DNA of 64,000 nucleotides from Ferriphaselus amnicola (GTDB lineage: Bacteria; Pseudomonadota; Gammaproteobacteria; Burkholderiales; Gallionellaceae), in NCBI RefSeq assembly GCF_000974685.2, contig NZ_AP018738.1, positions 1,922,001 through 1,986,000 on the forward strand. Direction: 5' to 3'. The notes under the pieces were generated by a model. It was not told where the DNA came from. It did no database searches and worked only from the letters and a program-made list of their open reading frames with translations. Below are positions 7,890 to 17,463 of this stretch, in pieces (position 1 is the first letter of the stretch; every line of letters begins with the position of its first letter). Position numbers and translations under genes: made by a program.

Positions 7890-10800
7890 CTAATCCGCAA
7901 CTCCAGAACCATCCTGATGACAAAGTTCGAGCAATTTCTGGGTGAGTTGCCCCAAATCTATCGGCTTACCGATGAATGATGTCATCCCAGCGCTGGTACA
8001 CTTTTCCTGCTCATCCAAGGTCACGCCTGCGCTCATTGCCACGATGGGTAGAGTAGCGAACTGCGACTCCTGACGGATAAGTTTAGTCGCTTCTAGCCCA
8101 TCCATTACCGGCATCTGAATATCCATCAGCACCACATCATAGCGCCCGTTCTGCACTCGCCCGATCGCTTCTACACCATGGTTAGCAATATCCACTTCCA
8201 TTCCCAGCTTTTTTAGCATCTGACTGGCAACCATCTGATTAACCCGATTATCCTCGACCAACAAGACCCGCTTGCTACGCAAAGTTGCCGCAGCATCCTT
8301 GAGTACTGACACCGTGTTATCGACTTTATCGTGGGACGCATAGGCCGCCACTTGCCTCTCATCTGCGACGACCAAGCTGATCTGGCAATGGAACGTACTA
8401 CCTATACCCAATTGACTCTCGACTCGAATGTCGCCCTTCATCAGTTGCGCCAGAGTGCGACTAATCGCCAAACCCAAACCCGTACCTCCGAAACGACGGG
8501 TGATCGAGTTGTCTGCCTGAGCAAAGGGTTGGAACAAATTACCAAGCTGTTCCAGTGTCATACCGATGCCACTATCCTGCACCGCAAAATCCAGTGTGAT
8601 TTCAGAGCCATCTCTGCTCAGTTGTAGCACGTGAAGTTTGACCTGTCCTCGCGCGGTGAACTTGAAGGCATTACCCAAGAGATTTATCAGAATCTGCTTC
8701 AGACGCAACTGATCTCCGATGAGGATATTCGGCACGTGAGCGTCACGCTCAAGACTGAATATAAGCCCTTGTTCCTTGGCTCGCAACTCGAACATACGCA
8801 CCAAACTATCAAGCAATCCATCCAGCGAAAATTCATGTGGTTCGATGGACATCTGCCGCGCCTCAATCTTGGATAGGTCAAGAATGTCGTTGAGAATGCC
8901 AAGCAATGATTTTGAAGAGTCCAGAATTTGACGCAAATAACTGCACTGTTCCTCTTTATCTACGCTATCCAGCGCCAAACCAGACAAGCCGATCACCGCA
9001 TTCATAGGGGTGCGTATCTCGTGAGACATATTGGCCAGAAAATCGCTCTTGGCACGATTGGCGGACTCGGCCTTTTGCCGCGCACTTTCCAACTGCTGTG
9101 CTTGCAGTTTCCGTTCAGTGATGTCCTTGATGAAGCAGAACATGCGCCCACCCGCATAGGCAACATGTGAAACGCAAACCTCAACCTCCCACAGTTCGCC
9201 CGTCTTGGCCTTATGCTGACTTTCAAAGCTATCGCTGCCCAACGCAACGACCTTGGCGATATCTAAAACCGTGACGGGTGGCTCACACACTTCGACATCT
9301 ACGATGCTCATCCCAAGCATCTCATCTCGACTGTAGCCAGATCGCTTTAAGTAAGCATCATTCACGTCCACAAAGTTACCGCGCATATCGACCGCCCAGA
9401 AACCATCGACCGAGGTCTGGATAGCCGCACTATAAACGGCCTCTTGCTCCTGCATTTGCTTCTCTAGGGCCTTGCGCTTGGACATATCGTCAAAAACAAT
9501 GACCGCCCCTGTCAAGACTCCGTCCTTACGCATCGGATACGTCGCATACTCAACCGGAATACTCTGTCCATCCTTGCACCACAAGACTTCATCGGCAGCA
9601 ATACGCGGCTCACCATCGACTCCGGTAGCAAACATCGGACAGCCTGCCTGAGGGTAATGTTGACCATCAGGGTGACTGTGATGCACCAAGGCATGAAGGG
9701 GCTGCCCGATCAACTCTTCGGGTGCATAACCCAGCAACTTGGCCGCCGCCGCATTGACAAAAGTGCAAACCCCTTCAGATGACTGCCCCCAAATCCCGCT
9801 ATTTACTGATTCCAGTAAAAGGCGCAAGCGTTCCTCACTGGCCTCCACCCGAAACCTAGACTCACTAACCGAACGAAAATACAGCAGTACGCCGCCGCCG
9901 ATGACAATCAATACACTCCCCAACAGGCTGAAGATAATAAACCGTCCTCGCCGCTCACTTTCGATGGTGGATAGGCCCTGAAGATCGCTCTCAGCAAAAG
10001 TCGTTAGGCCGTATTCGGTCAGTTTGGTCGATGCCAGTAAATGTGGAAACGGCTCACCTTGAATGCGTTTCAACTGCGCATGATCTTGATCACCCCAAGA
10101 CTCCACGTTTAACTCAGCAATACTGCTGCGCTGATAGAGCGCCAACCTATCGCGCTCACTCATCGTGCTCAGCAAGTTTCCCGGTATGCTTTTCATCAAC
10201 ATGGTGGCGTCGTGCGCAAGAATGATGACTCCATTCGAGTCGGCCACATAGGCATCCGCTTGGCGCGTCAAAAACGACAATGAGGACAGGTTCATCTTGG
10301 CGACGATCGCCCCCATAAACTGCCCATTCAAGTTGATGGGTGTCGCAAAGAACAAACCAGGAACGTGAGTGGTTCTACCCATCGCATACTGCATGGCGCG
10401 ATGCCCGTTGCGAGCCTCAACAAACCACTGACGATCAACGAAATTCGTCCCAAGCGAGGTGTCGGGTTTATTCCAGTTATTAGCCGCCACGCAATCACCA
10501 GCGGCATTAACCACGAATAGGCCATCGACACCGAGTGAACTCTGGATTAGCTCTAGATAGCGACTGAGATCGTTCAGCTCAGCATCGGCACTCCATTGCT
10601 TGATGACTACATCCTTGGGTAAGCGGGTCGCTTGCGCTGTGGGGCCAAACTTCTCGACACTTTTCCACACTCGCAGAGCGTGTTGAAAAGTATCTGGAAT
10701 TCCAGACACATAATGCAGGTTTCTACGAATACTATCAGCCACATCGTCCGACAACTCCTGAGCGTGTCGCTGCTCATTGCCGACCAAGGTATCAAGCTCT

Positions 10801-10904
10801 CGATTGTATAAGCTGCTAGAAACAAACCACGCCAGTACCACCCATAGACACAACGCCGTAGCCATCAGCATTATGATCAACTTGGTTCTCTTGAAGTATG
10901 GCAA
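7890..10904 (-). CDS. Membrane hybrid sensor histidine kinase (dCACHE, PAS, PAS, HisKA, HATPase, REC)
   Basis: Two-component sensor. Domains (about 1004 residues): membrane helix 10-32, large periplasmic CACHE-like sensor 36-310, membrane helix 321-345, PAS domains at about 356-480 and 486-600, HisKA with SHEIRTP (His628), HATPase with DSGIGM and GGTGLGL, and a C-terminal receiver with Asp928 in [13 protein letters not shown] chose TTG at 10904 because AAAAGGGGA precedes it by six bases, and the upstream ATG at 10961 lies inside a sigma-28-like promoter. The ligand and output are unknown. It sits inside the flagellar block between flhA and flhF, so a link to motility is inferred from context. 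Confidence 0.9.
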   Translation of the reverse strand: MPYFKRTKLIIMLMATALCLWVVLAWFVSSSLYNRELDTLVGNEQRHAQELSDDVADSIRRNLHYVSGIPDTFQHALRVWKSVEKFGPTAQATRLPKDVVIKQWSADAELNDLSRYLELIQSSLGVDGLFVVNAAGDCVAANNWNKPDTSLGTNFVDRQWFVEARNGHRAMQYAMGRTTHVPGLFFATPINLNGQFMGAIVAKMNLSSLSFLTRQADAYVADSNGVIILAHDATMLMKSIPGNLLSTMSERDRLALYQRSSIAELNVESWGDQDHAQLKRIQGEPFPHLLASTKLTEYGLTTFAESDLQGLSTIESERRGRFIIFSLLGSVLIVIGGGVLLYFRSVSESRFRVEASEERLRLLLESVNSGIWGQSSEGVCTFVNAAAAKLLGYAPEELIGQPLHALVHHSHPDGQHYPQAGCPMFATGVDGEPRIAADEVLWCKDGQSIPVEYATYPMRKDGVLTGAVIVFDDMSKRKALEKQMQEQEAVYSAAIQTSVDGFWAVDMRGNFVDVNDAYLKRSGYSRDEMLGMSIVDVEVCEPPVTVLDIAKVVALGSDSFESQHKAKTGELWEVEVCVSHVAYAGGRMFCFIKDITERKLQAQQLESARQKAESANRAKSDFLANMSHEIRTPMNAVIGLSGLALDSVDKEEQCSYLRQILDSSKSLLGILNDILDLSKIEARQMSIEPHEFSLDGLLDSLVRMFELRAKEQGLIFSLERDAHVPNILIGDQLRLKQILINLLGNAFKFTARGQVKLHVLQLSRDGSEITLDFAVQDSGIGMTLEQLGNLFQPFAQADNSITRRFGGTGLGLAISRTLAQLMKGDIRVESQLGIGSTFHCQISLVVADERQVAAYASHDKVDNTVSVLKDAAATLRSKRVLLVEDNRVNQMVASQMLKKLGMEVDIANHGVEAIGRVQNGRYDVVLMDIQMPVMDGLEATKLIRQESQFATLPIVAMSAGVTLDEQEKCTSAGMTSFIGKPIDLGQLTQKLLELCHQDGSGVAD

Positions 10905-10949
10905 ACCCGCTCCCCTTTTACGCCAGGCAAAATACTGCCAACTGTCGTG

Positions 10950-10976
10950 ACTTCGGCACAAACTGACAAAGCTTGA
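10950..10976 (-). promoter_or_regulatory. Candidate sigma-28 promoter of the hybrid kinase gene
   Basis: Minus strand TCAAGCTT (10976-10969), 11 bases, then GCCGAAGT (10957-10950). The spacing matches the flgM promoter; the two elements match 6 of 8 and 5 of 8 positions. It leaves a leader of about 40 bases before the TTG start at 10904. Confidence 0.4.
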
Positions 10977-11063
10977 CCCCGACTCAAGCCGACAGCTCGA
11001 CCAACCAAATTTGGCAGACTTCAGGTGTCTTCAGATTTGGATTCCCCTACCCAAATGGCCGAA

Positions 11064-13148
11064 TCAAGCACGACCGCCCACCATGGCTGTGACACGCACC
11101 GATTTGAAATCGGGAACCTCTTCATGCGAAATAACACGCAGCTGCGGCAGAGCACGCTTGAGGAAACGCGCAAGCAGGACACGAAGCTGCCCTGGCACCA
11201 GCAAGACCGTGGGCAAGCCCAGCTGTTCTTGTTCCTGAGTAGCAGAACGCGCCTCACGCAACAAAGTATCGGCAAGCCCTGGCTCGATGGCGGAATGCCC
11301 GCCACTGGCCTGCATCGCTTGCATCAGGATGTACTCCAGCTCTTTGTCCATACCGATGACCTGCAACTCCTGTGCCGACGGGCAGTATTGCTGCACGATG
11401 GCAGGGCCCAAGGCGATGCGCACCAGCGAAGTGAGCTGATATGGGTCTTGAGTCTGCGGCGCATATTCGGCCAGCGTCTCGATAATGGTGCGCATATCTC
11501 GCACGTGCATGCCCTCGTCGAGCAGACTCTGCATCACCTTCTGTACCGTAGAAAGTGGCATCAGTTTCGGTATCAGATCTTCGGTCAGCTTGGGTGCGAT
11601 CTTGGTCAAATGATCCAGCAGTTGCTGCACCTCTTGCCGCCCCAGCAACTCGGCGGAATAGGTGTGGATCAGGTGCGACAAATGCGTTGCGACCACCGTT
11701 CCAGCATCCACCACGGTATAACCCATGCTTTGTGCTTGTTCGCGCATAGGGGCATCCACCCACACAGCGGGTAAGCCGAAAGCGGGATCTTTAGTCGGCG
11801 TGCCGGGCAGATCGCCCAGCACATTACCGGGATTGATCGCCAAGAACATATTGGGAAATGCCTCACCCATGCCGATCTCGGCCCCCTTCAGGCTGATACG
11901 ATAGGAGTTCGGACGCAAATCGAGGTTGTCACGGATATGCACCGGAGGCGGCAGGAAGCCGATGTCTTGGGTAAATTTCTTGCGGATGCCCTTGATGCGC
12001 CGCAACAGGTCGCCGTCTTGGGTCTTATCCACCATGACGATCAAACGGTAGCCAACTTCCAAGCCCAGCACATCGACTTGCGCAACATCTTCCCAGCTCG
12101 CTTCTTGCGACTCGGTTAGGGCGACTGGCGCCGCCTCAACGACAGGTTTCTCAGCCGCCACTTGTTGCTTTTTGATGAGCCAGTAAGCCAAGCCGCCCAA
12201 CGATCCAGCCAATAACAGGAAAGCAAAGTGTGGCATTCCGGGAATCGCGCCCATCATGCCGATGATGATGGCGGTCAGCACCAGCACTTGTGGCTGACTA
12301 AACAACTGGCCGATGATCTGCTGACCGATATTCTCTTCCGTGGATACGCGACTGACGACCACACCGGCAGCTGTCGAAATCACCAGCGCAGGTATTTGCG
12401 CTACCAGACCATCACCGATGGTCAGCAAAGTGTAGTTACGAGCAGCGGTCGCCACGTCCAGATTATGCTGCAAAACGCCAACCACAAAACCGCCGATGAT
12501 GTTGATGAGCAAGATGATGATGCCGGCGACAGCATCGCCGCGCACGAACTTAGAGGCGCCGTCCATCGCCCCGTAGAAATCAGCTTCCTGAGCGATCTCG
12601 GCACGACGCTTGCGCGCCACATCCTCGCCGATCAGACCCGCATTGAGGTCGGCATCGATTGCCATCTGCTTGCCCGGCATCGCGTCCAAAGTGAACCGCG
12701 CACCCACTTCAGCAATGCGGCCAGCACCCTTGGTAATCACTACGAAGTTAATCACCACCAGAATCGCGAACACCACGATACCCACGGCGTAGTTGCCGCC
12801 GACCAGAAACTCGCCGAACGACTCGATCACTTTACCCGCCGCGTCCGGCCCGGTGTGCCCTTCCAACAACACGATACGCGCAGAAGCCACGTTCAGTGAC
12901 AATCGCAGCAGCGTAGTCATCAATAGCACGGTCGGGAAAGCGGCAAAATCCAGTGCCTTGGTGGTGTTCATACTCACCAGCAACACCATGATGGCGATGG
13001 CGATGTTGAAGGTGAATAATATATCGAGCAGGAACGGGGGCAACGGCAACACCATCATGCCCAGGATCATGATGATCAGCACCGGCCCCGCCAGTGAGCG
13101 CAGTCCCGCACGCTTGATAATTTCTTGCAGTTTAAGCAGCCAGTCCAT
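11064..13148 (-). CDS. flhA: Flagellar type III export gate protein FlhA
   Basis: Core of the flagellar export apparatus. The N-terminal 320 residues hold about eight membrane helices (AGPVLIIMILGMMVLPLPPFLLDILFTFNI and others) and the conserved FHIPEP cytoplasmic loop (RFTLDAMPGKQMAIDADLNAG). The C-terminal 350 residues form the cytoplasmic ring domain that docks export substrates. The 694-residue length is normal. Here flhB is not beside it: upstream lies a terminator-like hairpin and the rpoE operon, and downstream is the hybrid kinase. Confidence 0.97.
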   Translation of the reverse strand: MDWLLKLQEIIKRAGLRSLAGPVLIIMILGMMVLPLPPFLLDILFTFNIAIAIMVLLVSMNTTKALDFAAFPTVLLMTTLLRLSLNVASARIVLLEGHTGPDAAGKVIESFGEFLVGGNYAVGIVVFAILVVINFVVITKGAGRIAEVGARFTLDAMPGKQMAIDADLNAGLIGEDVARKRRAEIAQEADFYGAMDGASKFVRGDAVAGIIILLINIIGGFVVGVLQHNLDVATAARNYTLLTIGDGLVAQIPALVISTAAGVVVSRVSTEENIGQQIIGQLFSQPQVLVLTAIIIGMMGAIPGMPHFAFLLLAGSLGGLAYWLIKKQQVAAEKPVVEAAPVALTESQEASWEDVAQVDVLGLEVGYRLIVMVDKTQDGDLLRRIKGIRKKFTQDIGFLPPPVHIRDNLDLRPNSYRISLKGAEIGMGEAFPNMFLAINPGNVLGDLPGTPTKDPAFGLPAVWVDAPMREQAQSMGYTVVDAGTVVATHLSHLIHTYSAELLGRQEVQQLLDHLTKIAPKLTEDLIPKLMPLSTVQKVMQSLLDEGMHVRDMRTIIETLAEYAPQTQDPYQLTSLVRIALGPAIVQQYCPSAQELQVIGMDKELEYILMQAMQASGGHSAIEPGLADTLLREARSATQEQEQLGLPTVLLVPGQLRVLLARFLKRALPQLRVISHEEVPDFKSVRVTAMVGGRA

Positions 13149-13271
13149 TACTTTGTCGCCTCAATGGCAGTTTTCCTGATCGCTATTATCAGCGCCAAGA
13201 AGAAATACAATGTCAGGAATAACGGGGAATTCGCGTAGCAATTCGACTGGACTCGCGTTTCACAAATAACA

Positions 13272-13299
13272 AGGGCAGTCCGCTCGCACGAACTGCCCT
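13272..13299 (-). terminator. Terminator-like hairpin after degP
   Basis: Inverted repeat with 8-base arms (AGGGCAGT / ACTGCCCT) and a 12-base loop, followed on the minus strand by TGTTATTTG. It would end the rpoE-degP transcript before flhA. Confidence 0.5.
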
Positions 13300-13320
13300 C
13301 TGCTCTAATTCCTCATCGAG

Positions 13321-14733
13321 CTACTTCTCGTCCAACTTGATCGCCAAGTAGGAGGCGCCATCTCCGCGTCGAACCAGAAGAGCGACGTTCTTACCCGTCG
13401 GCGCTTGTTTCAGCACGTGGTTGAATTGCGCCAACGATACGATTTCGATATTGCCGATGGCAAGAATCACATCGCTACGTTGTAGCCCCGCCTGACGCGC
13501 CGCGCTGTTTTTCACCTCCTCCACGACCAATCCGCCGTTGACGCGCAGCTGCTGCTTCTGCTCGGCAGTCAACTCAATGACGCTGATTCCCAATCGCACA
13601 AGTGGCGCGGCCTCTACAGCGGGCGACTTTCCAACGCGCGGCACACTGGCGGCTTTTGCGTCCTCATGCATCTCACCAACGGTCAAACTCAACTCCTTCG
13701 TCGCGCCATTGCGCCACACCTCAATCACCGCCTTGCTGCCAGGGCGAGCGGTACGCACCATTTTAGGCAGATCGCCCGACGTCACGACAGCTTTGCCATT
13801 GAATTTCAGCACCACATCGCCAAAACGAACTCCGGCCTTATCCGCCGGACCATCTTTTTCCACACTACTGATGAGTGCGCCCTGCGCCTGTCCCATACCA
13901 AAGGACTCAGCCTTCTCGCTAGTCACCTCTTCGATAGAAACGCCAATGCGTCCTCGGGTGACCTTGCCGCTAGTGCGCAATTGCCCGGCCACATCTAGAG
14001 CCACGTCGATAGGAATAGCAAAGGCCAAGCCCATGTAACCGCCGGAACGGCTATATATCTGCGAGTTGATGCCGACTACTTCGCCCTTCATATTGAACAG
14101 CGGGCCACCAGAGTTGCCTGGGTTGATCGCCACATCCGTCTGAATGAACGGCACGATGTTCTCGCCCTTGTCATTGGGCAATGATCGCCCCTTAGCACTG
14201 ACGATGCCGGCAGTCACGCTATTGCTGAAACCGAACGGCGAGCCTATCGCCACGACCCACTCCCCGACCTTCAGCGCATCCGGCTCGCTGGTCGCCACCA
14301 TCGGCAAACCGCTAGCCTCGATCTTGAGTACAGCAACATCCGTACGTTTGTCTGCGCCAATCACTTTAGCTTTAAATTCACGCTTATCGGTCAGCCGCAC
14401 CGTAATCTTGTCGGCGCTCTCGACCACATGAGCATTGGTCAAGATATAGCCATCCTGACTGATGATGAAGCCGGAACCTAACGACTGAACTTCCTGATCG
14501 CGCGGAGCCTGTTGAGGAAAGAAATGGCGGAAATACTCGAAGAACGGATCATTCTCAGAAATCCCAGGGAACATCTGCTGCGGAGACTTCAACACCTGAA
14601 CGGTGCTGATATTGACGACGGCGGGGCCTTGTTTCTCGACTAATTCGGTGAAATCCGGCAGTTCCTTGGCCGAAACCACACCCACCTGCAAAAATAGAAT
14701 AGCGACTGCAAATTTGAGCAAGTTTAACAACAT
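13321..14733 (-). CDS. mucD: Periplasmic serine protease of the DegP/MucD (HtrA) family
   Basis: Degrades or refolds damaged envelope proteins. A signal peptide covers about residues 1-22. The trypsin-like domain has His102 (TNAHVV), Asp132 (RTDVAVLK) and Ser208 (GNSGGPL). Two PDZ domains follow at about 265-355 and 375-465. It is the last gene of the rpoE-rseA-rseB-rseC operon, the arrangement of mucD with algU-mucA-mucB-mucC. It is therefore probably both a target and a brake of the RpoE response. Confidence 0.95.
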   Translation of the reverse strand: MLLNLLKFAVAILFLQVGVVSAKELPDFTELVEKQGPAVVNISTVQVLKSPQQMFPGISENDPFFEYFRHFFPQQAPRDQEVQSLGSGFIISQDGYILTNAHVVESADKITVRLTDKREFKAKVIGADKRTDVAVLKIEASGLPMVATSEPDALKVGEWVVAIGSPFGFSNSVTAGIVSAKGRSLPNDKGENIVPFIQTDVAINPGNSGGPLFNMKGEVVGINSQIYSRSGGYMGLAFAIPIDVALDVAGQLRTSGKVTRGRIGVSIEEVTSEKAESFGMGQAQGALISSVEKDGPADKAGVRFGDVVLKFNGKAVVTSGDLPKMVRTARPGSKAVIEVWRNGATKELSLTVGEMHEDAKAASVPRVGKSPAVEAAPLVRLGISVIELTAEQKQQLRVNGGLVVEEVKNSAARQAGLQRSDVILAIGNIEIVSLAQFNHVLKQAPTGKNVALLVRRGDGASYLAIKLDEK

Positions 14734-14752
14734 CTTTCCTCCTGTTTAGCTG

Positions 14753-15202
14753 TCAATCTCCCTGCCAGCGCCGAGCGATATAAGCCTGCCCTCCTGCCTT
14801 ACGGCGACGCTGCGTCAGTATTTGTGAAAAGAAAAAACCCAACAACAAACCACAACCAGCCCCTAACGCCGCATAAGCATCACGCTGCCCAGCCTGCTGC
14901 ACAAAGGAAGCTCCTAACACTCCCCCTAATAACAACCCAGTCAATGGCAGCAGATAGACCATCGCCACGCCATGCAGTACCGCACCTTCATTGACCGCGA
15001 TGACCACTTCATCACCCGCCTGTGCAGAGATCGGATTATTGACGCTGAACAGACGCTCTTTGTTAGAGCAGAACATTTGGGATAGTTTGCTACTACCACA
15101 GCCGTTTCCCTGGCACGTACCACACCCAGAGACATCATGCCGCGCTTCGACCCAGGCTTGTTTGGCATCGGTACGAATGACAACAGCGCGGGCTTCCAAC
15201 AC
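14753..15202 (-). CDS. rseC: RseC/MucC family regulator of sigma-E
   Basis: Small inner-membrane protein of 149 residues. A cysteine cluster at about residues 27-45 (CGTCQGNGCG ... FC) probably binds a metal or iron-sulfur cluster, and two membrane helices follow near 80-100 and 107-125. In E. coli RseC modulates sigma-E and belongs to the SoxR-reducing system; which role applies here is not visible. It lies between rseB and the degP homologue, as usual. Confidence 0.88.
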   Translation of the reverse strand: MLEARAVVIRTDAKQAWVEARHDVSGCGTCQGNGCGSSKLSQMFCSNKERLFSVNNPISAQAGDEVVIAVNEGAVLHGVAMVYLLPLTGLLLGGVLGASFVQQAGQRDAYAALGAGCGLLLGFFFSQILTQRRRKAGGQAYIARRWQGD

Positions 15203-15204
15203 GA

Positions 15205-16167
15205 TTATTGACCGGCGTAGCGCACGGAGTCGGCGATTTGAACCACGGTACGCGCAGGCACCTCGCCCACGACAGTCACCCTAAAGCCATCCATAGAGCG
15301 GCTAACGATGTTAATCGCTCCATGACTGGTCAGCCCAACCACCTCATCAGGGCGACGCTCAGGTTCGATAAATACCGAGATGCCCGCCAGACCATCGCTG
15401 TACACCTGCTGAATCACCGGTTGCTTGCGGTCACGCAGCGGGCGGCGCATTTCAGTCAGTTTTTTGAATCCGATCGGCATTGCATCCACGCGCCAGCCGG
15501 TATTTTCCAGCTTCACCGCCACCGACTTTGACTGAATAGCTTCAGGTGGCGTCGTCACCGTAGCAAGCCACGCACGGTCCAGCTTGCTACCAAAACTCAA
15601 CTGAGTAAAGGCGTACTGCTCCACTGGCATGCCCTTCTCGTCCAACATGATACTTTTCAAAAGAAGGCCAGAATCGAGGTGAGCCCACATTTTATGGGAA
15701 TAGCGCAAACCATCGCGCGGCTTGAAGATAATTGCTTGCGCCTCGAATCCGGCAACGCGTGAACGCTCTCCCTCGCGAATCTGGTAGTTCTCATTCAACG
15801 AAATCAACTGCTCTGGCAACAAATCAGGAAAGGAACGACGATTCGCGCTTTTCTCTATGCGCACGCTGTGATGGTCGCCCAATACGCACCAGACTAGTCC
15901 GTTGTCACGATAAACCTCTCGGTGGGGGCCGTCCAATGACTCTAGACGCTCATGTTCGCCTTTGGCATCCACCAAATGAACAATGCGGGAGGTCTCCACA
16001 TGATTGCCGTGCTGATAGACAAAAGTGCCGCTGAATTCAGTTTTATGTGCCGCAAAAGCCAAAGTTTGCAGCCAACCAGGATCAACGGGCTTACCAGACT
16101 CCGCGTAAGCAGAGACAGTCGCACACAAAGCGCCTGCGACCAAAATACGCAGACAGCTGGCTATCAT
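15205..16167 (-). CDS. rseB: Periplasmic sigma-E regulator RseB/MucB
   Basis: Periplasmic protein that binds the anti-sigma factor RseA and shields it from proteolysis until lipid or LPS signals arrive. A signal peptide is at 1-22 (LRILVAGALCATVSAYA). The N-terminal domain has the lipoprotein-carrier-like fold (FSGTFVYQHGNHVETSRIVH) and the C-terminal domain ends ISVFIEPE ... VGEVPARTVVQIADSV, both typical. It overlaps rseA by 4 bases and precedes rseC by 2. Confidence 0.93.
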   Translation of the reverse strand: MIASCLRILVAGALCATVSAYAESGKPVDPGWLQTLAFAAHKTEFSGTFVYQHGNHVETSRIVHLVDAKGEHERLESLDGPHREVYRDNGLVWCVLGDHHSVRIEKSANRRSFPDLLPEQLISLNENYQIREGERSRVAGFEAQAIIFKPRDGLRYSHKMWAHLDSGLLLKSIMLDEKGMPVEQYAFTQLSFGSKLDRAWLATVTTPPEAIQSKSVAVKLENTGWRVDAMPIGFKKLTEMRRPLRDRKQPVIQQVYSDGLAGISVFIEPERRPDEVVGLTSHGAINIVSRSMDGFRVTVVGEVPARTVVQIADSVRYAGQ

Positions 16168-16673
16168 CGACCTTGCTGTCCGGAAACTGCGGCACGAGCA
16201 TAGGGTACCGCACCCTGAATATCGGAACTAGGCGACATTTCCTGATGAGCCATCAGGTAGTCATTGACACCACCTTCGACAGAATAGCTGGCAGGGCGCA
16301 CATTGAACTCTTGCTGCTGCGCGGCCAGTTGCGGTGTGACTTCCGGCGAAATTTGGACAGACATCCAAGCAACCACACCCACTGCCAAGACCGATGCTGC
16401 CGCCGACAGAGCGAACCAGCGCGCCTTTTGCTGACGAGTTCTAGCCTTAGGAGCTAGCACCGTAGGTTCTGCCTGTAAACGCTGGCGCATCACAGTGCTA
16501 ATGTCAGCATGCGCTTGATCTGGTTGGCGCAGGATATCCCCAATCAGATGGTAAGTCTGCCAGTCCTCATCCGCTTCGGGGTGGCGCTTCATGACGTCGA
16601 GCAGTGTTTCAGCATCATCGTCAAACAGTTCACCATCCATCAGCGCAGAAATCTGTTGTTTCATAGTTACCAC
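16164..16673 (-). CDS. rseA: Anti-sigma-E factor RseA/MucA
   Basis: Single-span membrane protein that holds RpoE inactive. The cytoplasmic N-terminus (QISALMDGELFDDDAETLLDVM ... WQTYHLIGDILR) is the sigma-binding domain. A membrane helix lies near residues 90-110 (WFALSAAASVLAVGVVAWM) and a periplasmic tail contacts RseB and the DegS-type protease. It overlaps the rpoE end by 7 bases, so sigma and anti-sigma are made together. Confidence 0.93.
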   Translation of the reverse strand: MVTMKQQISALMDGELFDDDAETLLDVMKRHPEADEDWQTYHLIGDILRQPDQAHADISTVMRQRLQAEPTVLAPKARTRQQKARWFALSAAASVLAVGVVAWMSVQISPEVTPQLAAQQQEFNVRPASYSVEGGVNDYLMAHQEMSPSSDIQGAVPYARAAVSGQQGR

Positions 16674-17266
16674 CTCGTATCTTTATTGGTGCCCAACAAT
16701 GGGCGTAAATTCTGTGCAATAGCTTCGCGAGCTCGGAAAATGCGGGAGCGCACCGTTCCGACCGGACAATTCATCACACTTGCGATCTCTTCGTAACTCA
16801 AGCCTTCAATCTCACGCAAGGTCAGTGCAGTACGCAGATCATCTGGGAGCTGCTGCAAGGACGCATTCACCACTTCGACCACCTGCTTACTCATCAGTTC
16901 ATTTTCTGGCGTACTGACTTCGTGCAACAACCCCGCATCCTCAAAACCTTCAGCCTCCTCGGCGTCAAAGGGCGTACTCGTTGGAGCACGTCGCCCACTC
17001 GCCAAAAGGTAGTTTTTGGCGGTATTGATGCCTATGCGGTACAACCATGTGTAGAACGCACTCTCACCACGAAACGCCGGCAATGCCCGATACGCCTTGA
17101 TGAATGCCTCCTGGGTCACATCTTCAACTTCTGCTGGGTCACGGATAAAGCGCGAGATCAGCCGCCCCAGCTTGCGCTGATATTTAGCGACCAGCAGCTC
17201 AAACGCGCGCTTATCTCCGCGCTGCGTCCTTTCCACCAGTTGCTGATCTACTTCCCTATCACCCAT
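16667..17266 (-). CDS. rpoE: RNA polymerase extracytoplasmic sigma factor RpoE (AlgU)
   Basis: ECF sigma factor for envelope stress, 199 residues. Region 2 is at about 10-90 (LVAKYQRKLGRLISRFIRD, EDVTQEAFIKAYRALPAFRG) and region 4 at 135-190 (LREIEGLSYEEIASVMNCPVGTVRSRIFRAREAI). It opens the rpoE-rseA-rseB-rseC-degP operon and is divergent from nadB. Two promoter candidates lie upstream, one of sigma-70 type and one resembling the sigma-E consensus. Confidence 0.96.
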   Translation of the reverse strand: MGDREVDQQLVERTQRGDKRAFELLVAKYQRKLGRLISRFIRDPAEVEDVTQEAFIKAYRALPAFRGESAFYTWLYRIGINTAKNYLLASGRRAPTSTPFDAEEAEGFEDAGLLHEVSTPENELMSKQVVEVVNASLQQLPDDLRTALTLREIEGLSYEEIASVMNCPVGTVRSRIFRAREAIAQNLRPLLGTNKDTRW

Positions 17267-17306
17267 CCCTGTCTTTCACTTTGTGAGCCTACCACTGAGG
17301 CGCGCT

Positions 17307-17336
17307 AGTATAACCGCACAGGGATAATTCAGTCAG
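17307..17336 (-). promoter_or_regulatory. Candidate sigma-70 promoter of rpoE
   Basis: Minus strand CTGACT (17336-17331), 18 bases, TATACT (17312-17307). The leader before the rpoE ATG would be about 35 bases. The -35 is moderate, the -10 good. Confidence 0.4.
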
Positions 17337-17352
17337 CTTCCAAAACCGTAAC

Positions 17353-17379
17353 AAAGACAAGCCCTCTTCTAATTAGTTC
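17353..17379 (-). promoter_or_regulatory. Candidate sigma-E autoregulatory promoter
   Basis: Minus strand GAACTA (17379-17374), 16 bases, TCTTT (17357-17353). The -35 matches GAACTT in five of six positions and the spacing is that of RpoE promoters; the -10 is a weak TCTGA. Autoregulation of rpoE is common, hence the suggestion. Confidence 0.3.
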
Positions 17380-17463
17380 ACCCAAATGTAAGACTTTTTC
17401 TCACATTCCCCGCATATGACATTTTCGGATATAGTTCGACACCTTCTCTACCTTCAAAAGCCC

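Noticed and set aside
12228..12899. 223-codon plus-strand frame opposite flhA
   Set aside because: His/Asp-rich shadow of the hydrophobic helices of flhA.
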